Shown here: one piece after another, positions 6,925 through 13,309 of the stretch
How the letters are laid out: each line of letters opens with the position of its first letter
How positions within the stretch are numbered: the first letter of the stretch is position 1
DNA from: CAWULT01 sp963923455
GTDB taxonomy: Bacteria; Acidobacteriota; Vicinamibacteria; Vicinamibacterales; UBA2999
Direction: 5' to 3'
NCBI GenBank assembly: GCA_963923455.1
Contig: CAWULT010000095.1
Coordinates: 1-17,750, forward strand
DNA length: 17,750 nt
Made by a program: the position numbers and the translations under genes
Notes under the pieces: model-generated
Database searches by the model: none
The model's input: only the letters and a program-made list of their open reading frames with translations
Told to the model about the DNA's origin: nothing

Positions 6925-8112
6925 TCACTTCCAGAAGTCGAAGAGACTGCCGTCGAACCAGTCCCAGAGGAAGTAGCCGAGCACCTGGGGCTTGCGCTCC
7001 TGGCGCTCGTTGAGCGGCACGCGCACGCCGACGCTGACCAGCACGTGCTGGAGCTTGCTCAACGAGACCTGCATCTGCGGCACCACGTCCCACTCGGCCT
7101 CGCCGCCCTTGGGCTTGGCCACGAGCACCTCGGCCATGGGCGACCACGCCCGCCCGACGCCGTGGTCCTGCGCGATCGTGTAGCCCACGGCGGTTCGCAG
7201 GAACCCTTCGTTCTGCGCCAGCGCGTGGTTCGACGGCACCTCGTAGCCGGTCTGCATCTGCAGGAAGCCGTTGGTGCCGATCATCTGCCCCCACATCGCG
7301 AAGGGCTCGAACGTGGTGTACCCGGTGCCGAGCCCCTGCGATTCCTTGCCCGTGGGCACGGTGACGGCGCCGCCGGCCGCGACGATCGCGCCGTGCTCCA
7401 GGCTCGCATAGAACGTGCGGCGCATCGCGAGCTCGATGTCGCCGAGGCCGCGGCTCCATGGGCCGCCCGCGGTCGACTGCTGGAACGGGAGCGGGATCTT
7501 CGCCTCGAACTGTCCCCGCGCGCCGATGCGGTGCTCGTAGATCAGCTCGTCGGTGACGCTCTTGGCGCCGGAGCCCGCGAAGCCGCTGTTCCACACCATT
7601 TCGTTCTCGGGAAAGGCCTTCTCGGTGAAGAAGGCACGGGGCAGGTTCAGGTCGCCGCGCGGCCACCTCGGGTTGTCGCAGAAATGCCACAGATACCGGA
7701 TCGCCTGCTCGAGGTCTTCGGGAGACAGCGCGTCGCCGAAGGCCGGCATGTGCCGATCGAGCCCGCGGATCGGGCCACCGCGTTGCGCCACGGCGACCCA
7801 GTCCGACAGCGGCTCGACGGTGTTCGTCGGGCAGTCCGTGAAGTCGGGGAAGTCGTGCCCGTCGGGCAGTGGCAGCTCGAAGCCGACGACGGCCTGCGGC
7901 GAGCCCTTGCCGTCGATGCCGTGGCAGGTGGCGCAGGCGAGCCGGTAGATCTGCTCCCCTGTGGCGTGGGCCGGCAGGGCGTTGGCCAGTGACGTCGGCG
8001 GGGTCGACGCGTCCTGGGCGGCGTGCAGGGCAACTGACAGCGCGGCAGTCAGATAGAGCAGTGCGGCGACGACGAGCGGCGCCGATCGACGCGTGAAGCG
8101 CATGCGCGGCAC
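6925..8112 (-). CDS. Monoheme cytochrome c fused to a probable outer-membrane beta-barrel
   Basis: 395 residues from GTG 8112; ATG 8103 (three residues later) is an equally good start, and neither has a strong Shine-Dalgarno. A signal peptide covers about 1-32 (APLVVAALLYLTAALSVALHAA). Residues about 45-145 form a cytochrome c domain: CATCHGIDGKG with heme Cys60/Cys63/His64, and distal Met122 in HMPAFGD. Two further Cys (94, 145) might form a disulfide. From about 200 to the end the chain alternates polar and hydrophobic residues in Gly/aromatic-rich strands (FEAKIPLPFQQ, GGAVTVPTGKESQGLGTGY, FEPFAMWGQM, QMQVSLSKLQHVLVSVGVRVPL). This resembles the Phenol_MetA_deg-type outer-membrane barrel, and it ends DFWK near an aromatic. 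It heads the three-gene redox operon. The heme domain is secure; the barrel call is by pattern only. Confidence 0.85.
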   Translation of the reverse strand: MPRMRFTRRSAPLVVAALLYLTAALSVALHAAQDASTPPTSLANALPAHATGEQIYRLACATCHGIDGKGSPQAVVGFELPLPDGHDFPDFTDCPTNTVEPLSDWVAVAQRGGPIRGLDRHMPAFGDALSPEDLEQAIRYLWHFCDNPRWPRGDLNLPRAFFTEKAFPENEMVWNSGFAGSGAKSVTDELIYEHRIGARGQFEAKIPLPFQQSTAGGPWSRGLGDIELAMRRTFYASLEHGAIVAAGGAVTVPTGKESQGLGTGYTTFEPFAMWGQMIGTNGFLQMQTGYEVPSNHALAQNEGFLRTAVGYTIAQDHGVGRAWSPMAEVLVAKPKGGEAEWDVVPQMQVSLSKLQHVLVSVGVRVPLNERQERKPQVLGYFLWDWFDGSLFDFWK

Positions 8113-8235
8113 GGTACACCAGCGTCATTGTTTTCAGTGAATTCGAAAGCGAGTCTCAGGATCAGGGCTCGACCCGTTCGACGTCTCGAAGGACTGGGGC
8201 CGGTCCGACGACGACCGGCGGCACCGCCTGCTGGT

Positions 8236-8259
8236 GAGTGGGCTGGTGCAGGCCCACTC
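8236..8259. repeat. Inverted repeat, 8-bp stem with 8-base loop
   Basis: GAGTGGGC (8236-8243) and GCCCACTC (8252-8259) are perfect reverse complements around TGGTGCAG. It lies between the lipoprotein stop and the cytochrome operon start. It may be a second termination or processing hairpin, or an operator; nothing in the sequence decides between these. Confidence 0.45.
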
Positions 8260-8285
8260 GGCGTCGTCGGGCGCAACACCACGTT

Positions 8286-8309
8286 CGGCGCCGGGATTGC
8301 CCGGCGCCG
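8286..8309 (-). terminator. Strong GC hairpin downstream of the lipoprotein gene
   Basis: CGGCGCCGGG (8286-8295) and CCCGGCGCCG (8300-8309) form a perfect 10-bp stem with loop ATTG. On the minus strand it begins 6 bases after the lipoprotein stop (8318-8316). No T-tract follows, so it is terminator-like rather than a textbook intrinsic terminator. Confidence 0.6.
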
Positions 8310-8315
8310 TCCGGA

Positions 8316-8732
8316 TCAGTTGAAGACCAGCTCCGCGGAGTTCTGACTCGACCCGCACGTGGCGCGGGCGTAGACGCGGGCGTAGTAGGTGCCACGGGCG
8401 GCGCCCGTCCACTGGTAGGTGGTCTGCGTCGTGTTGGTGTTCACCAGGTCGGACTGGCCGGAGGCCGACCCGATCAGGATGAAGTAGTCGTAGGCGTTGG
8501 CGACCCCGCTCCACGTGAACGTGCGCGTGCTGCTGCCCGTCAGCGTGACCTGCAGGTCTCGCGGCGCCGCGGGTGGGCAACTCGCCGTGGCCGGCGGAGT
8601 CGGCGCGGGGGCCGTGGGCGCGGGCGTGGGCGAGGGTGCCGTCGGCCCGGTCGGTGTCGCGGCGCCGTCGCTGGATGCGCAGGCGGCCGAAAGCATTGCC
8701 ATCACAACCGCCGTCGAGAGTCCCCGTCGCAT
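8316..8732 (-). CDS. Small lipoprotein with an Fn3-like domain
   Basis: 138 residues from ATG 8732-8730, with AAGGAG (plus-strand CTCCTT 8741-8746) 8 bases upstream, which fixes the start although the frame is open for 175 more codons. Residues 1-18 are a lipoprotein signal (RR, hydrophobic core, then MLSAAC with Cys18 as lipidation site). A low-complexity Pro/Thr/Ala linker follows (about 25-50, TPTGPTAPSPTPAPTAPAP). Residues about 55-138 form one beta-rich domain (RDLQVTLTGSSTRTFTWSGV, YDYFILIGSASGQS, ATCGSSQNSAELVFN in part) with WSGVANAYDYFI and GTYYARVYA motifs typical of fibronectin type III folds. Its role is unknown; surface display or adhesion would fit. It lies alone, followed by a strong hairpin. 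Confidence 0.85.
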   Translation of the reverse strand: MRRGLSTAVVMAMLSAACASSDGAATPTGPTAPSPTPAPTAPAPTPPATASCPPAAPRDLQVTLTGSSTRTFTWSGVANAYDYFILIGSASGQSDLVNTNTTQTTYQWTGAARGTYYARVYARATCGSSQNSAELVFN

Positions 8733-9068
8733 ACGTCGAGCTCCTTCGTGTCGTCGGTCGCCCATCGGAGGCGCCGGCGCTCTCAGCATCGTAACCGCGG
8801 AGCAAGGCAGGTGCCGGCCCGGAGGGGCGCCAGACCGTGCGGTCCCACGCAGCCAGGGGCCGGGAGGTCGCCCGATGGACGGTACCTGGCGACAGTTTCG
8901 GAGTCCCGCTGGCGGATCTGTGTCGGCCCTCGCGGTTGGGCCGGCCCTCGTGCTATCCATGGACGCCCGGTGGCGGCAAACGCTGCGAACCGGGGGAGAA
9001 TGCGACGAACGGTCCGGTGGAACGCCGATTGGACGGCGGATGCCGGTGCGCGTCGGGAGGCGCAATCG
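8733..9068. other. Intergenic region between divergent lipoprotein and TerB genes
   Basis: 336 bases with no supported gene. Reading frames here are only extensions or shadows of the neighbours. The minus side carries the lipoprotein Shine-Dalgarno (8741-8746) and a weak -10-like TACGAT further up; the plus side carries the TerB Shine-Dalgarno (9055-9060). I see no good promoter, repeat or RNA structure. Confidence 0.6.
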
Positions 9069-9515
9069 ATGTCGATCCTCGACAACGTGATGCAGGGCCG
9101 GGGCACGGCGCCGGCCCAGTTGACCCTGCGGGAAGCCGTCGTGACGGTGCTCGTCGCGGCGGCCGCCTGTGACGGGGCGGTCAGCCCGGCGGAGAGTGAC
9201 CGCGTCGGCCTGCTGCTGTCCTCGCTGCGCGTCTGCCGTCAGCTGCCGCCCGAGCACCGGCAGGCGCTGGTCGAGCGGGCCCTGGATCTCGTGTCCTCGC
9301 TGGGCCCCGAGGGCGTGCTCGCCGCGTGTGCCGCCGCGACTCCAGCCGACTACCGGCCGGCGCTGTTCGCACTGGGCGTCGAGATGGTGTTCGCCGACGA
9401 GGACGTAGCCGAGGCCGAGAAGCGGTTCGTCGACGACCTGCAGGCGGCGCTCGGCCTCGACGACGACCAGGCCACGCGGATCGCCGAAGTGATGCTGGTC
9501 CGCAGCCAGGCATAG
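9069..9515 (+). CDS. TerB-like (tellurite-resistance TerB fold) protein
   Basis: 148 residues from ATG 9069, with GGGAGG (9055-9060) 8 bases upstream. All-helical. The TerB pattern is visible as a first acidic site VLVAAAACDGAVSPAES (Asp35, Glu42) and a second ALGVEMVFADEDVAEAEKRFVDDL (Asp110, Glu116), ending QAALGLDDDQATRIAEVM. TerB-fold proteins bind divalent metal through these acidic residues and act in tellurite and stress-response or membrane-associated complexes. No other ter genes are nearby, so tellurite resistance should not be assumed. The next gene starts 14 bases after the stop, suggesting an operon. Confidence 0.85.
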   Translation: MSILDNVMQGRGTAPAQLTLREAVVTVLVAAAACDGAVSPAESDRVGLLLSSLRVCRQLPPEHRQALVERALDLVSSLGPEGVLAACAAATPADYRPALFALGVEMVFADEDVAEAEKRFVDDLQAALGLDDDQATRIAEVMLVRSQA

Positions 9516-9529
9516 CCCAGCGAAGGTCC

Positions 9530-10396
9530 GTGGCTCCGCACCGCGTCAATCTCGAGGTGGCTGGCCGGCTCGACGAGGCGGCCGGTCTGCTGCGCGACCA
9601 GGGATCCGACCCGTACCGCGTGCGCGCGTACGTGCGGGCGGCCGAGGCGGTGCGCGCGTTGCCGCGTCCCATCGACGAGGTGTTCCAGACCGAGGGGCTC
9701 GAGGGCCTCGAGCGCCTGCCCCGGGTGGGGCCGAGTATTGCCCGCGCGATCCGGGAACTGCTCACCCACGGTCGCCTGCCGATGCTCGACCGGCTGCGCG
9801 GCGAGGCCGACCCCGTGGCGCTGCTCGCGTCGGTGCCGGGCATCGGACGGGTGTTCGCCGAGCGTCTCCATTCCGACCTGGGGCTCGAGACGCTGGCCGA
9901 CCTCGAGGCCGCGGCCCACGACGGACGGCTCGACACGGTGGCCGGCTTCGGCGCCAAGCGCCTGGCGGGCGTCCGCGACTCGCTGGCGCACCGGCTCGGC
10001 CGCGTGACGGTGCGGCGGCGCCTTGGCCCGCCCCCGCCGGTCGCCGAACTGCTCGACGTCGACCGCGAGTATCGCGAGAAGGCCGCGGCCGGCGAACTCC
10101 AGCGGATCGCGCCGCGCCGCTTCAATCCGACCCACGAGGCCTGGCTGCCGGTGCTGCATACGCGCCGGGGCCGGCGCCAGTACACGGCCTTGTTCTCGAA
10201 CACGGCCCACGCGCATGAGGCCGGCAAGACGCACGACTGGGTGGTGCTCTACGCGGACCACGGCGCCGGCGAGAGCCGGTTCACGGTGATCACGGCGGCC
10301 TTCGGCCCGCTGCGCGGCCGTCGCGTGGTGGCCGGCCGCGAGGACGAGTGCCTCGCGGTTCACGGGGTGGCGCCGGGCCGGGAGCGGTCCGCGTGA
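9530..10396 (+). CDS. PolX-like helix-hairpin-helix protein lacking the polymerase domain
   Basis: 288 residues from GTG 9530. No ATG is available and the family similarity begins at residue 7, although the frame is open into the preceding gene; only a weak GAAGG lies close upstream. Residues 7-45 match the N-terminal 8-kDa-like domain of family X polymerases (AGRLDEAAGLLRDQGSDPYR, RAYVRAAEAV). Three helix-hairpin-helix units follow: LERLPRVGPSIARAI (about 60-74), LLASVPGIGRVFAERL (98-113) and LDTVAGFGAKRLAGVRD (134-150). No nucleotidyltransferase palm (no GxS with paired Asp) and no PHP exonuclease are present. Instead there is a separate C-terminal domain of about 100 residues (RIAPRRFNPTHEAWLPVLHT, ALFSNTAHAHEAGKTHDWVV, FGPLRGRRVVAGREDEC) of unknown function. 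Probably DNA-binding. Its stop overlaps the next start in GTGA. Confidence 0.85.
   Translation: MAPHRVNLEVAGRLDEAAGLLRDQGSDPYRVRAYVRAAEAVRALPRPIDEVFQTEGLEGLERLPRVGPSIARAIRELLTHGRLPMLDRLRGEADPVALLASVPGIGRVFAERLHSDLGLETLADLEAAAHDGRLDTVAGFGAKRLAGVRDSLAHRLGRVTVRRRLGPPPPVAELLDVDREYREKAAAGELQRIAPRRFNPTHEAWLPVLHTRRGRRQYTALFSNTAHAHEAGKTHDWVVLYADHGAGESRFTVITAAFGPLRGRRVVAGREDECLAVHGVAPGRERSA
10380..10395 (+). promoter_or_regulatory. Ribosome binding site fixing a GTG start for the alcohol dehydrogenase
   Basis: GGGAG at 10380-10384 is 8 bases before GTG 10393-10395, which overlaps the previous stop as GTGA. The in-frame ATG at 10402 would be 17 bases away, too far. The GTG start also gives the family-typical MRAM opening. 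Confidence 0.65.
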
Positions 10397-11379
10397 GGGC
10401 GATGCGCCTGCGTGAGCCCGGCTCGGGGCGTCTGGCGGCGTCCGACGAGCCGTGGCCGCGGCCCGGCCCCGGTCAGGTCCTGGTGCGGGTGCTCGCCTGC
10501 GGCGTGTGCCGGACCGATCTGCACGTCGTCGACGGCGATCTGCCGGACCCGGCGCCGTCCATCGTGCCCGGGCACGAGATCGTCGGGCGCGTGGCGCAAG
10601 TGGGTCCGGGCGTCACGACGGTGGCCGAGGGGCAGCGTGTCGGCATTCCCTGGCTCGGGCACGCGTGCGGCGTGTGCGCGCACTGCCACGAGGGCCGCGA
10701 GAACCTCTGCCGCGCGGCACGCTTCACCGGCTACCAGATCGACGGCGGCTACGCCGAGGCGGCCGTCGCGGAGGCGGCCTTCTGCGTTCCGCTCCCCGAT
10801 CGGTACGACGACGTGCAGGCGGCGCCGCTCCTCTGTGCCGGGCTGATTGGATATCGCGCGTACCGGATGACGGGAGACGCGATGCGGCTCGGGATCTACG
10901 GCTTCGGCGCCGCGGCGCACCTGCTGGCGCAGGTGGCGCGGCACCAGGGCCGAGAGGTGCATGCGTTCGTGACGCCGGGTGACGAGGCCGCCAGGCGCTT
11001 TGCGCTCGACGTGGGCGCGCACTGGGCCGGCTGGTCGGACGAAGCGCCGCCGGCACCGCTCGATGCCGCCATCCTGTTCGCGCCGGTCGGGCGCCTCGTG
11101 CCCGAGGCGCTGTCGCGAACGGCGCCTGGAGGCACCGTCGTCTGCGCGGGCATCCACATGAGCGACATCCCGTCGTTTCCGTATCGGCTGCTGTGGGAGG
11201 AGCGGATCGTCCGATCCGTGGCCAACCTCACCCGCGAGGACGCACGGGCGTTCCTGGCGGTCGCGGCGGACGTGCCGATCGACACGCGCGTGCGGCCGTA
11301 CCGGCTCGCCGACGCCAACGCCGCGCTCGAGGACCTGCGGTCGGGCCGGCTCACCGGCGCGGCGGTGCTGGTGCCGTGA
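10393..11379 (+). CDS. Zinc-dependent alcohol dehydrogenase (MDR family)
   Basis: 328 residues from GTG 10393. Catalytic zinc ligands are visible as Cys39 in ACGVCRTDLH, His61 in VPGHEIVG and probably Cys148 in PLLCAGLIGY. The structural zinc site is the four-Cys lobe CGVCAHC...C (Cys92, 95, 98, 106). The Rossmann fold carries GIYGFGAAAHL (about 167-177). It oxidises alcohols or reduces aldehydes with NAD(P)(H) in the cytoplasm; the exact substrate cannot be read from sequence. Length is normal for the AdhA/AdhP-like zinc-binding group (COG1064-like). It is coupled to the helix-hairpin-helix gene by a 4-base overlap, an odd pairing that may be only genome packing. Confidence 0.93.
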   Translation: MRAMRLREPGSGRLAASDEPWPRPGPGQVLVRVLACGVCRTDLHVVDGDLPDPAPSIVPGHEIVGRVAQVGPGVTTVAEGQRVGIPWLGHACGVCAHCHEGRENLCRAARFTGYQIDGGYAEAAVAEAAFCVPLPDRYDDVQAAPLLCAGLIGYRAYRMTGDAMRLGIYGFGAAAHLLAQVARHQGREVHAFVTPGDEAARRFALDVGAHWAGWSDEAPPAPLDAAILFAPVGRLVPEALSRTAPGGTVVCAGIHMSDIPSFPYRLLWEERIVRSVANLTREDARAFLAVAADVPIDTRVRPYRLADANAALEDLRSGRLTGAAVLVP

Positions 11380-11387
11380 GCGGCCCT

Positions 11388-11401
11388 GCCGGGGCGCCGG
11401 C
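11388..11401. terminator. Short hairpin after the alcohol dehydrogenase
   Basis: GCCGG (11388-11392) and CCGGC (11397-11401) form a 5-bp stem with a 4-base loop in the 47-base gap before the DUF2585 gene. There is no T-run, and the stem is short for this base composition, so it is weak evidence. Confidence 0.25.
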
Positions 11402-11426
11402 GATGGCCCGATAGAGGTCGAGAGGT

Positions 11427-12083
11427 ATGGTCGGCAGTCCGGTGCTCGACGGGTTCGTGCCCCCGCTGATCGTGCTGGCCGCGGCAGCTGTCGCGGCCGG
11501 CCTGGCGCGCGTCGCGCGTGGGTCGGCGCGCACGTGGGCCGTGGGCGTCGTGCTCGCGACGACCGTCGCGACGGCGGCCGGGCTCGAACTGCGGATGGGG
11601 CGCCCGCTGACCTACCGCCACGGGCCGATGCGCCTGTGGGTGGCCGACATCCAGAGCGACCAGAACTCACAGCAGATCGCGGACCCCTACACGTTCACCC
11701 ACGTCGTACACGGCGCCGTGTTCTACGGCCTGGCCCGCGCGGCGCTCGGCCCGTCGGCGGTGGCGACGCGGCTGGTCGCGGCCGTCGCGGCCGAGTCGGC
11801 GTGGGAAGCCCTCGAGAACACCGACATGGTGATCGAGCGGTACCGCGCCGCCACCGTGTCGCTGGGCTACTACGGCGACAGCGTGCTGAATTCCGTGGCG
11901 GACATCCTCGCCTGTGCGCTCGGGTTCCTGCTGACGTGGCGGCTGCCCACCCGCGTCACGATCGTCGCCGTGGTCGTGGTGGAGGTGCTGTTGGCGGTGT
12001 GGATCCGCGACAACCTCACGCTGAACGTGTTGATGCTCGTCCACCCGGTGCAGGCCGTCCGGGCCTGGCAGGAGGGAGCCTGA
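11427..12083 (+). CDS. DUF2585 / UPF0314 family membrane protein
   Basis: 218 residues from ATG 11427, with GAGG 9 bases upstream. Hydrophobic segments lie at about 10-30, 38-56, 92-125, 155-171 and 177-193. The family signature is strong: SDQNSQQIADPYTFTHVVHG (about 77-96), the WEALENTDMVIERYR helix (about 126-140), GYYGDSVLNSVADI (about 147-160), and WIRDNLTLNVLMLVHPVQAV (about 192-211) ending in WQ. This is the DUF2585 family of multi-pass inner-membrane proteins, with no known function. The next gene begins 4 bases after its stop, with the Shine-Dalgarno inside this gene's end, so the two are probably cotranscribed. Confidence 0.92.
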   Translation: MVGSPVLDGFVPPLIVLAAAAVAAGLARVARGSARTWAVGVVLATTVATAAGLELRMGRPLTYRHGPMRLWVADIQSDQNSQQIADPYTFTHVVHGAVFYGLARAALGPSAVATRLVAAVAAESAWEALENTDMVIERYRAATVSLGYYGDSVLNSVADILACALGFLLTWRLPTRVTIVAVVVVEVLLAVWIRDNLTLNVLMLVHPVQAVRAWQEGA

Positions 12084-12087
12084 CGGC

Positions 12088-13287
12088 GTGCAGGTCTTCC
12101 TGAGCTATCCGTCCCAGGATCGCGACGTCGCACGGGCCATCAACCGGGCCCTGCTCGAGGAGGGGCACGACGTCTTCTTCGACCGCGACGACCTGCCGCC
12201 CGGGGAAGAGTTCCACGCGCGGATCCGGCGGGCGATCGAGGCGTCGGACCTGTTCGTGCTGCTGCTCAGCGAGCAGGCGCTCGACCCCGGCAGCTACACG
12301 CTGACGGAACTGGAGATCGCGGAGCGCACGGTGACGCACGCAGCGGGCCGCGTGCTGCCCGTCATGCTGCGCCCAGTGCCGTTCGACCGGGTGCCCGCGT
12401 TCGCGAAGGCGGTCACGGTGCTCGAGCCGGCCGGCGACGTCGTGGCCAGCGTGGTGGACGCGGTGCACCGGCTGGACCGGGCACGGCGCCTGCGCCGGCA
12501 GAGGACGATGGCCCTGACGGCCGGCGCCGCGCTCGCCGTCGTCCTGCTGGCCTGGCTGGGGCTGCGCGCGTGGCGCGGCGCGCCGGACGGCGACGCCGGC
12601 GTCGACGGCGCGCCGCTCGTGCTGGTGCCGGCGGGCCCTTTCGTGATGGGGGACGACGAGGAGCAGCCGCGCCGCGAGGTGTTCGTCGACGCGTTCTCCC
12701 TCGATCGCTTCGAGGTCACGGCGGGCCGCTATGCGGCCTTCCTGCGGGCGGCCGGCGGCGTGGCCCAGCCCGAGGGCTGGGAGTCACTGGACCTCACCCG
12801 CGGAGCCGAACTCCCGGTGGTCGGCGTGGCCTGGCACGAAGCCGCGGCGTATTGCCGATGGGCCGGGCGGCGCCTGCCGACCGAGGCGGAGTGGGAGAAG
12901 GCGGCCCGGGGCACCGACGGCCGGCGCTATCCGTGGGGCGACGCGACGCCGACGCCCGACCGCGCCAATTACGACAACACGTCGCCCGAGGCGTACGACG
13001 GCGGCCTGAGCCCGGTGGGGTCCCATCCGGCCGGGCGCAGCCCGTACGGCGTCGACGATCTGGCCGGCAATGCGTCGGAATGGGTGGCCGACTGGTATGC
13101 CGAGGGCCTGTCGCCCGATGACGTGCGCAACCCGACGGGACCCGCCTCGGGCACCGCGCGCGTGCTGCGCGGCGGCGACCGGTTCGACCGGGCCGACCGC
13201 CAGGTCGTGACGAAGCGATACTACGCGTCGCCCGACCAGCGGCTCGAGACGATCGGGTTCCGCTGCGCCCGAAGCGCGGGGCGCTGA
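12088..13287 (+). CDS. TIR domain - membrane segment - FGE/SUMF1-like domain fusion
   Basis: 399 residues from GTG 12088, 9 bases after GGAGGGAG. Residues 1-130 are a TIR domain: MQVFLSYPSQDRDVARAINR (box 1), GHDVFFDRDDLPPGEEF (BB loop), SDLFVLLLSEQAL, then SYTLTELEIAE, where Glu74 is the best candidate for the NADase glutamate. A basic stretch (RARRLRRQR, 131-139) precedes one hydrophobic segment (about 141-158), so positive-inside orientation puts TIR in the cytoplasm. Residues 177-397 are an FGE/SUMF1-like domain outside: VLVPAGPFVMGDDE, AWHEAAAYCRWAGRRLPTEA, EWEKAARG, YPWGD, LAGNASEWVADWY, RVLRGGD, GFRCAR. The active-site Cys pair of true formylglycine enzymes is absent (only Cys256 and Cys393 remain), so a binding role is more likely. 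It resembles a one-chain receptor; function is inferred. Confidence 0.92.
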   Translation: MQVFLSYPSQDRDVARAINRALLEEGHDVFFDRDDLPPGEEFHARIRRAIEASDLFVLLLSEQALDPGSYTLTELEIAERTVTHAAGRVLPVMLRPVPFDRVPAFAKAVTVLEPAGDVVASVVDAVHRLDRARRLRRQRTMALTAGAALAVVLLAWLGLRAWRGAPDGDAGVDGAPLVLVPAGPFVMGDDEEQPRREVFVDAFSLDRFEVTAGRYAAFLRAAGGVAQPEGWESLDLTRGAELPVVGVAWHEAAAYCRWAGRRLPTEAEWEKAARGTDGRRYPWGDATPTPDRANYDNTSPEAYDGGLSPVGSHPAGRSPYGVDDLAGNASEWVADWYAEGLSPDDVRNPTGPASGTARVLRGGDRFDRADRQVVTKRYYASPDQRLETIGFRCARSAGR

Positions 13288-13294
13288 GCCGTTG

Positions 13295-13309
13295 GCCGGG
13301 CGCCCCGGC
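13295..13309. terminator. Hairpin between convergent TIR-FGE and DUF2235 genes
   Basis: GCCGGG (13295-13300) and CCCGGC (13304-13309) form a perfect 6-bp stem with a 3-base loop in the 22-base gap between the two stops. No T-tract lies on either side. Its position between convergent stops favours a bidirectional terminator-like role. Confidence 0.45.

Larger units (their letters stand above)
8113..8315. other. Spacer upstream of the cytochrome operon, with two hairpins
   Basis: About 200 bases with no convincing gene. The part next to the cytochrome start (8125-8160) is noticeably AT-richer than the surroundings. It has a weak minus-strand -10-like AACAAT but no clear -35, so this is the likely but unproven promoter zone. 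Two perfect inverted repeats lie in the part next to the lipoprotein stop and are listed separately. Confidence 0.5.

Noticed and set aside
5241..7013. 590-codon plus-strand frame opposite the pentaheme cytochrome
   Set aside because: Antisense shadow: no start signal, no recognisable domain, and the other strand encodes a signal peptide and five CXXCH sites.
6583..7992. 469-codon plus-strand frame opposite the cytochrome-barrel gene
   Set aside because: His/Arg/Ala-rich shadow of the real minus-strand gene, with no domain or ribosome binding site.
8134..8805. Minus-strand frame overlapping the lipoprotein in another register
   Set aside because: The lipoprotein frame has the Shine-Dalgarno, signal peptide and Fn3-like domain; this one has none of them.
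9069..9515. Tellurite resistance operon
   Set aside because: Only one TerB-fold gene occurs; no terC, terD, terZ or terA neighbours.
10360..11670. 436-codon minus-strand frame opposite the alcohol dehydrogenase and DUF2585 genes
   Set aside because: Crosses two clear plus-strand genes and has shadow composition only.
12088..13287. True formylglycine-generating enzyme activity
   Set aside because: The catalytic cysteine pair is missing near the RVLRGGD segment and no sulfatase gene is adjacent.
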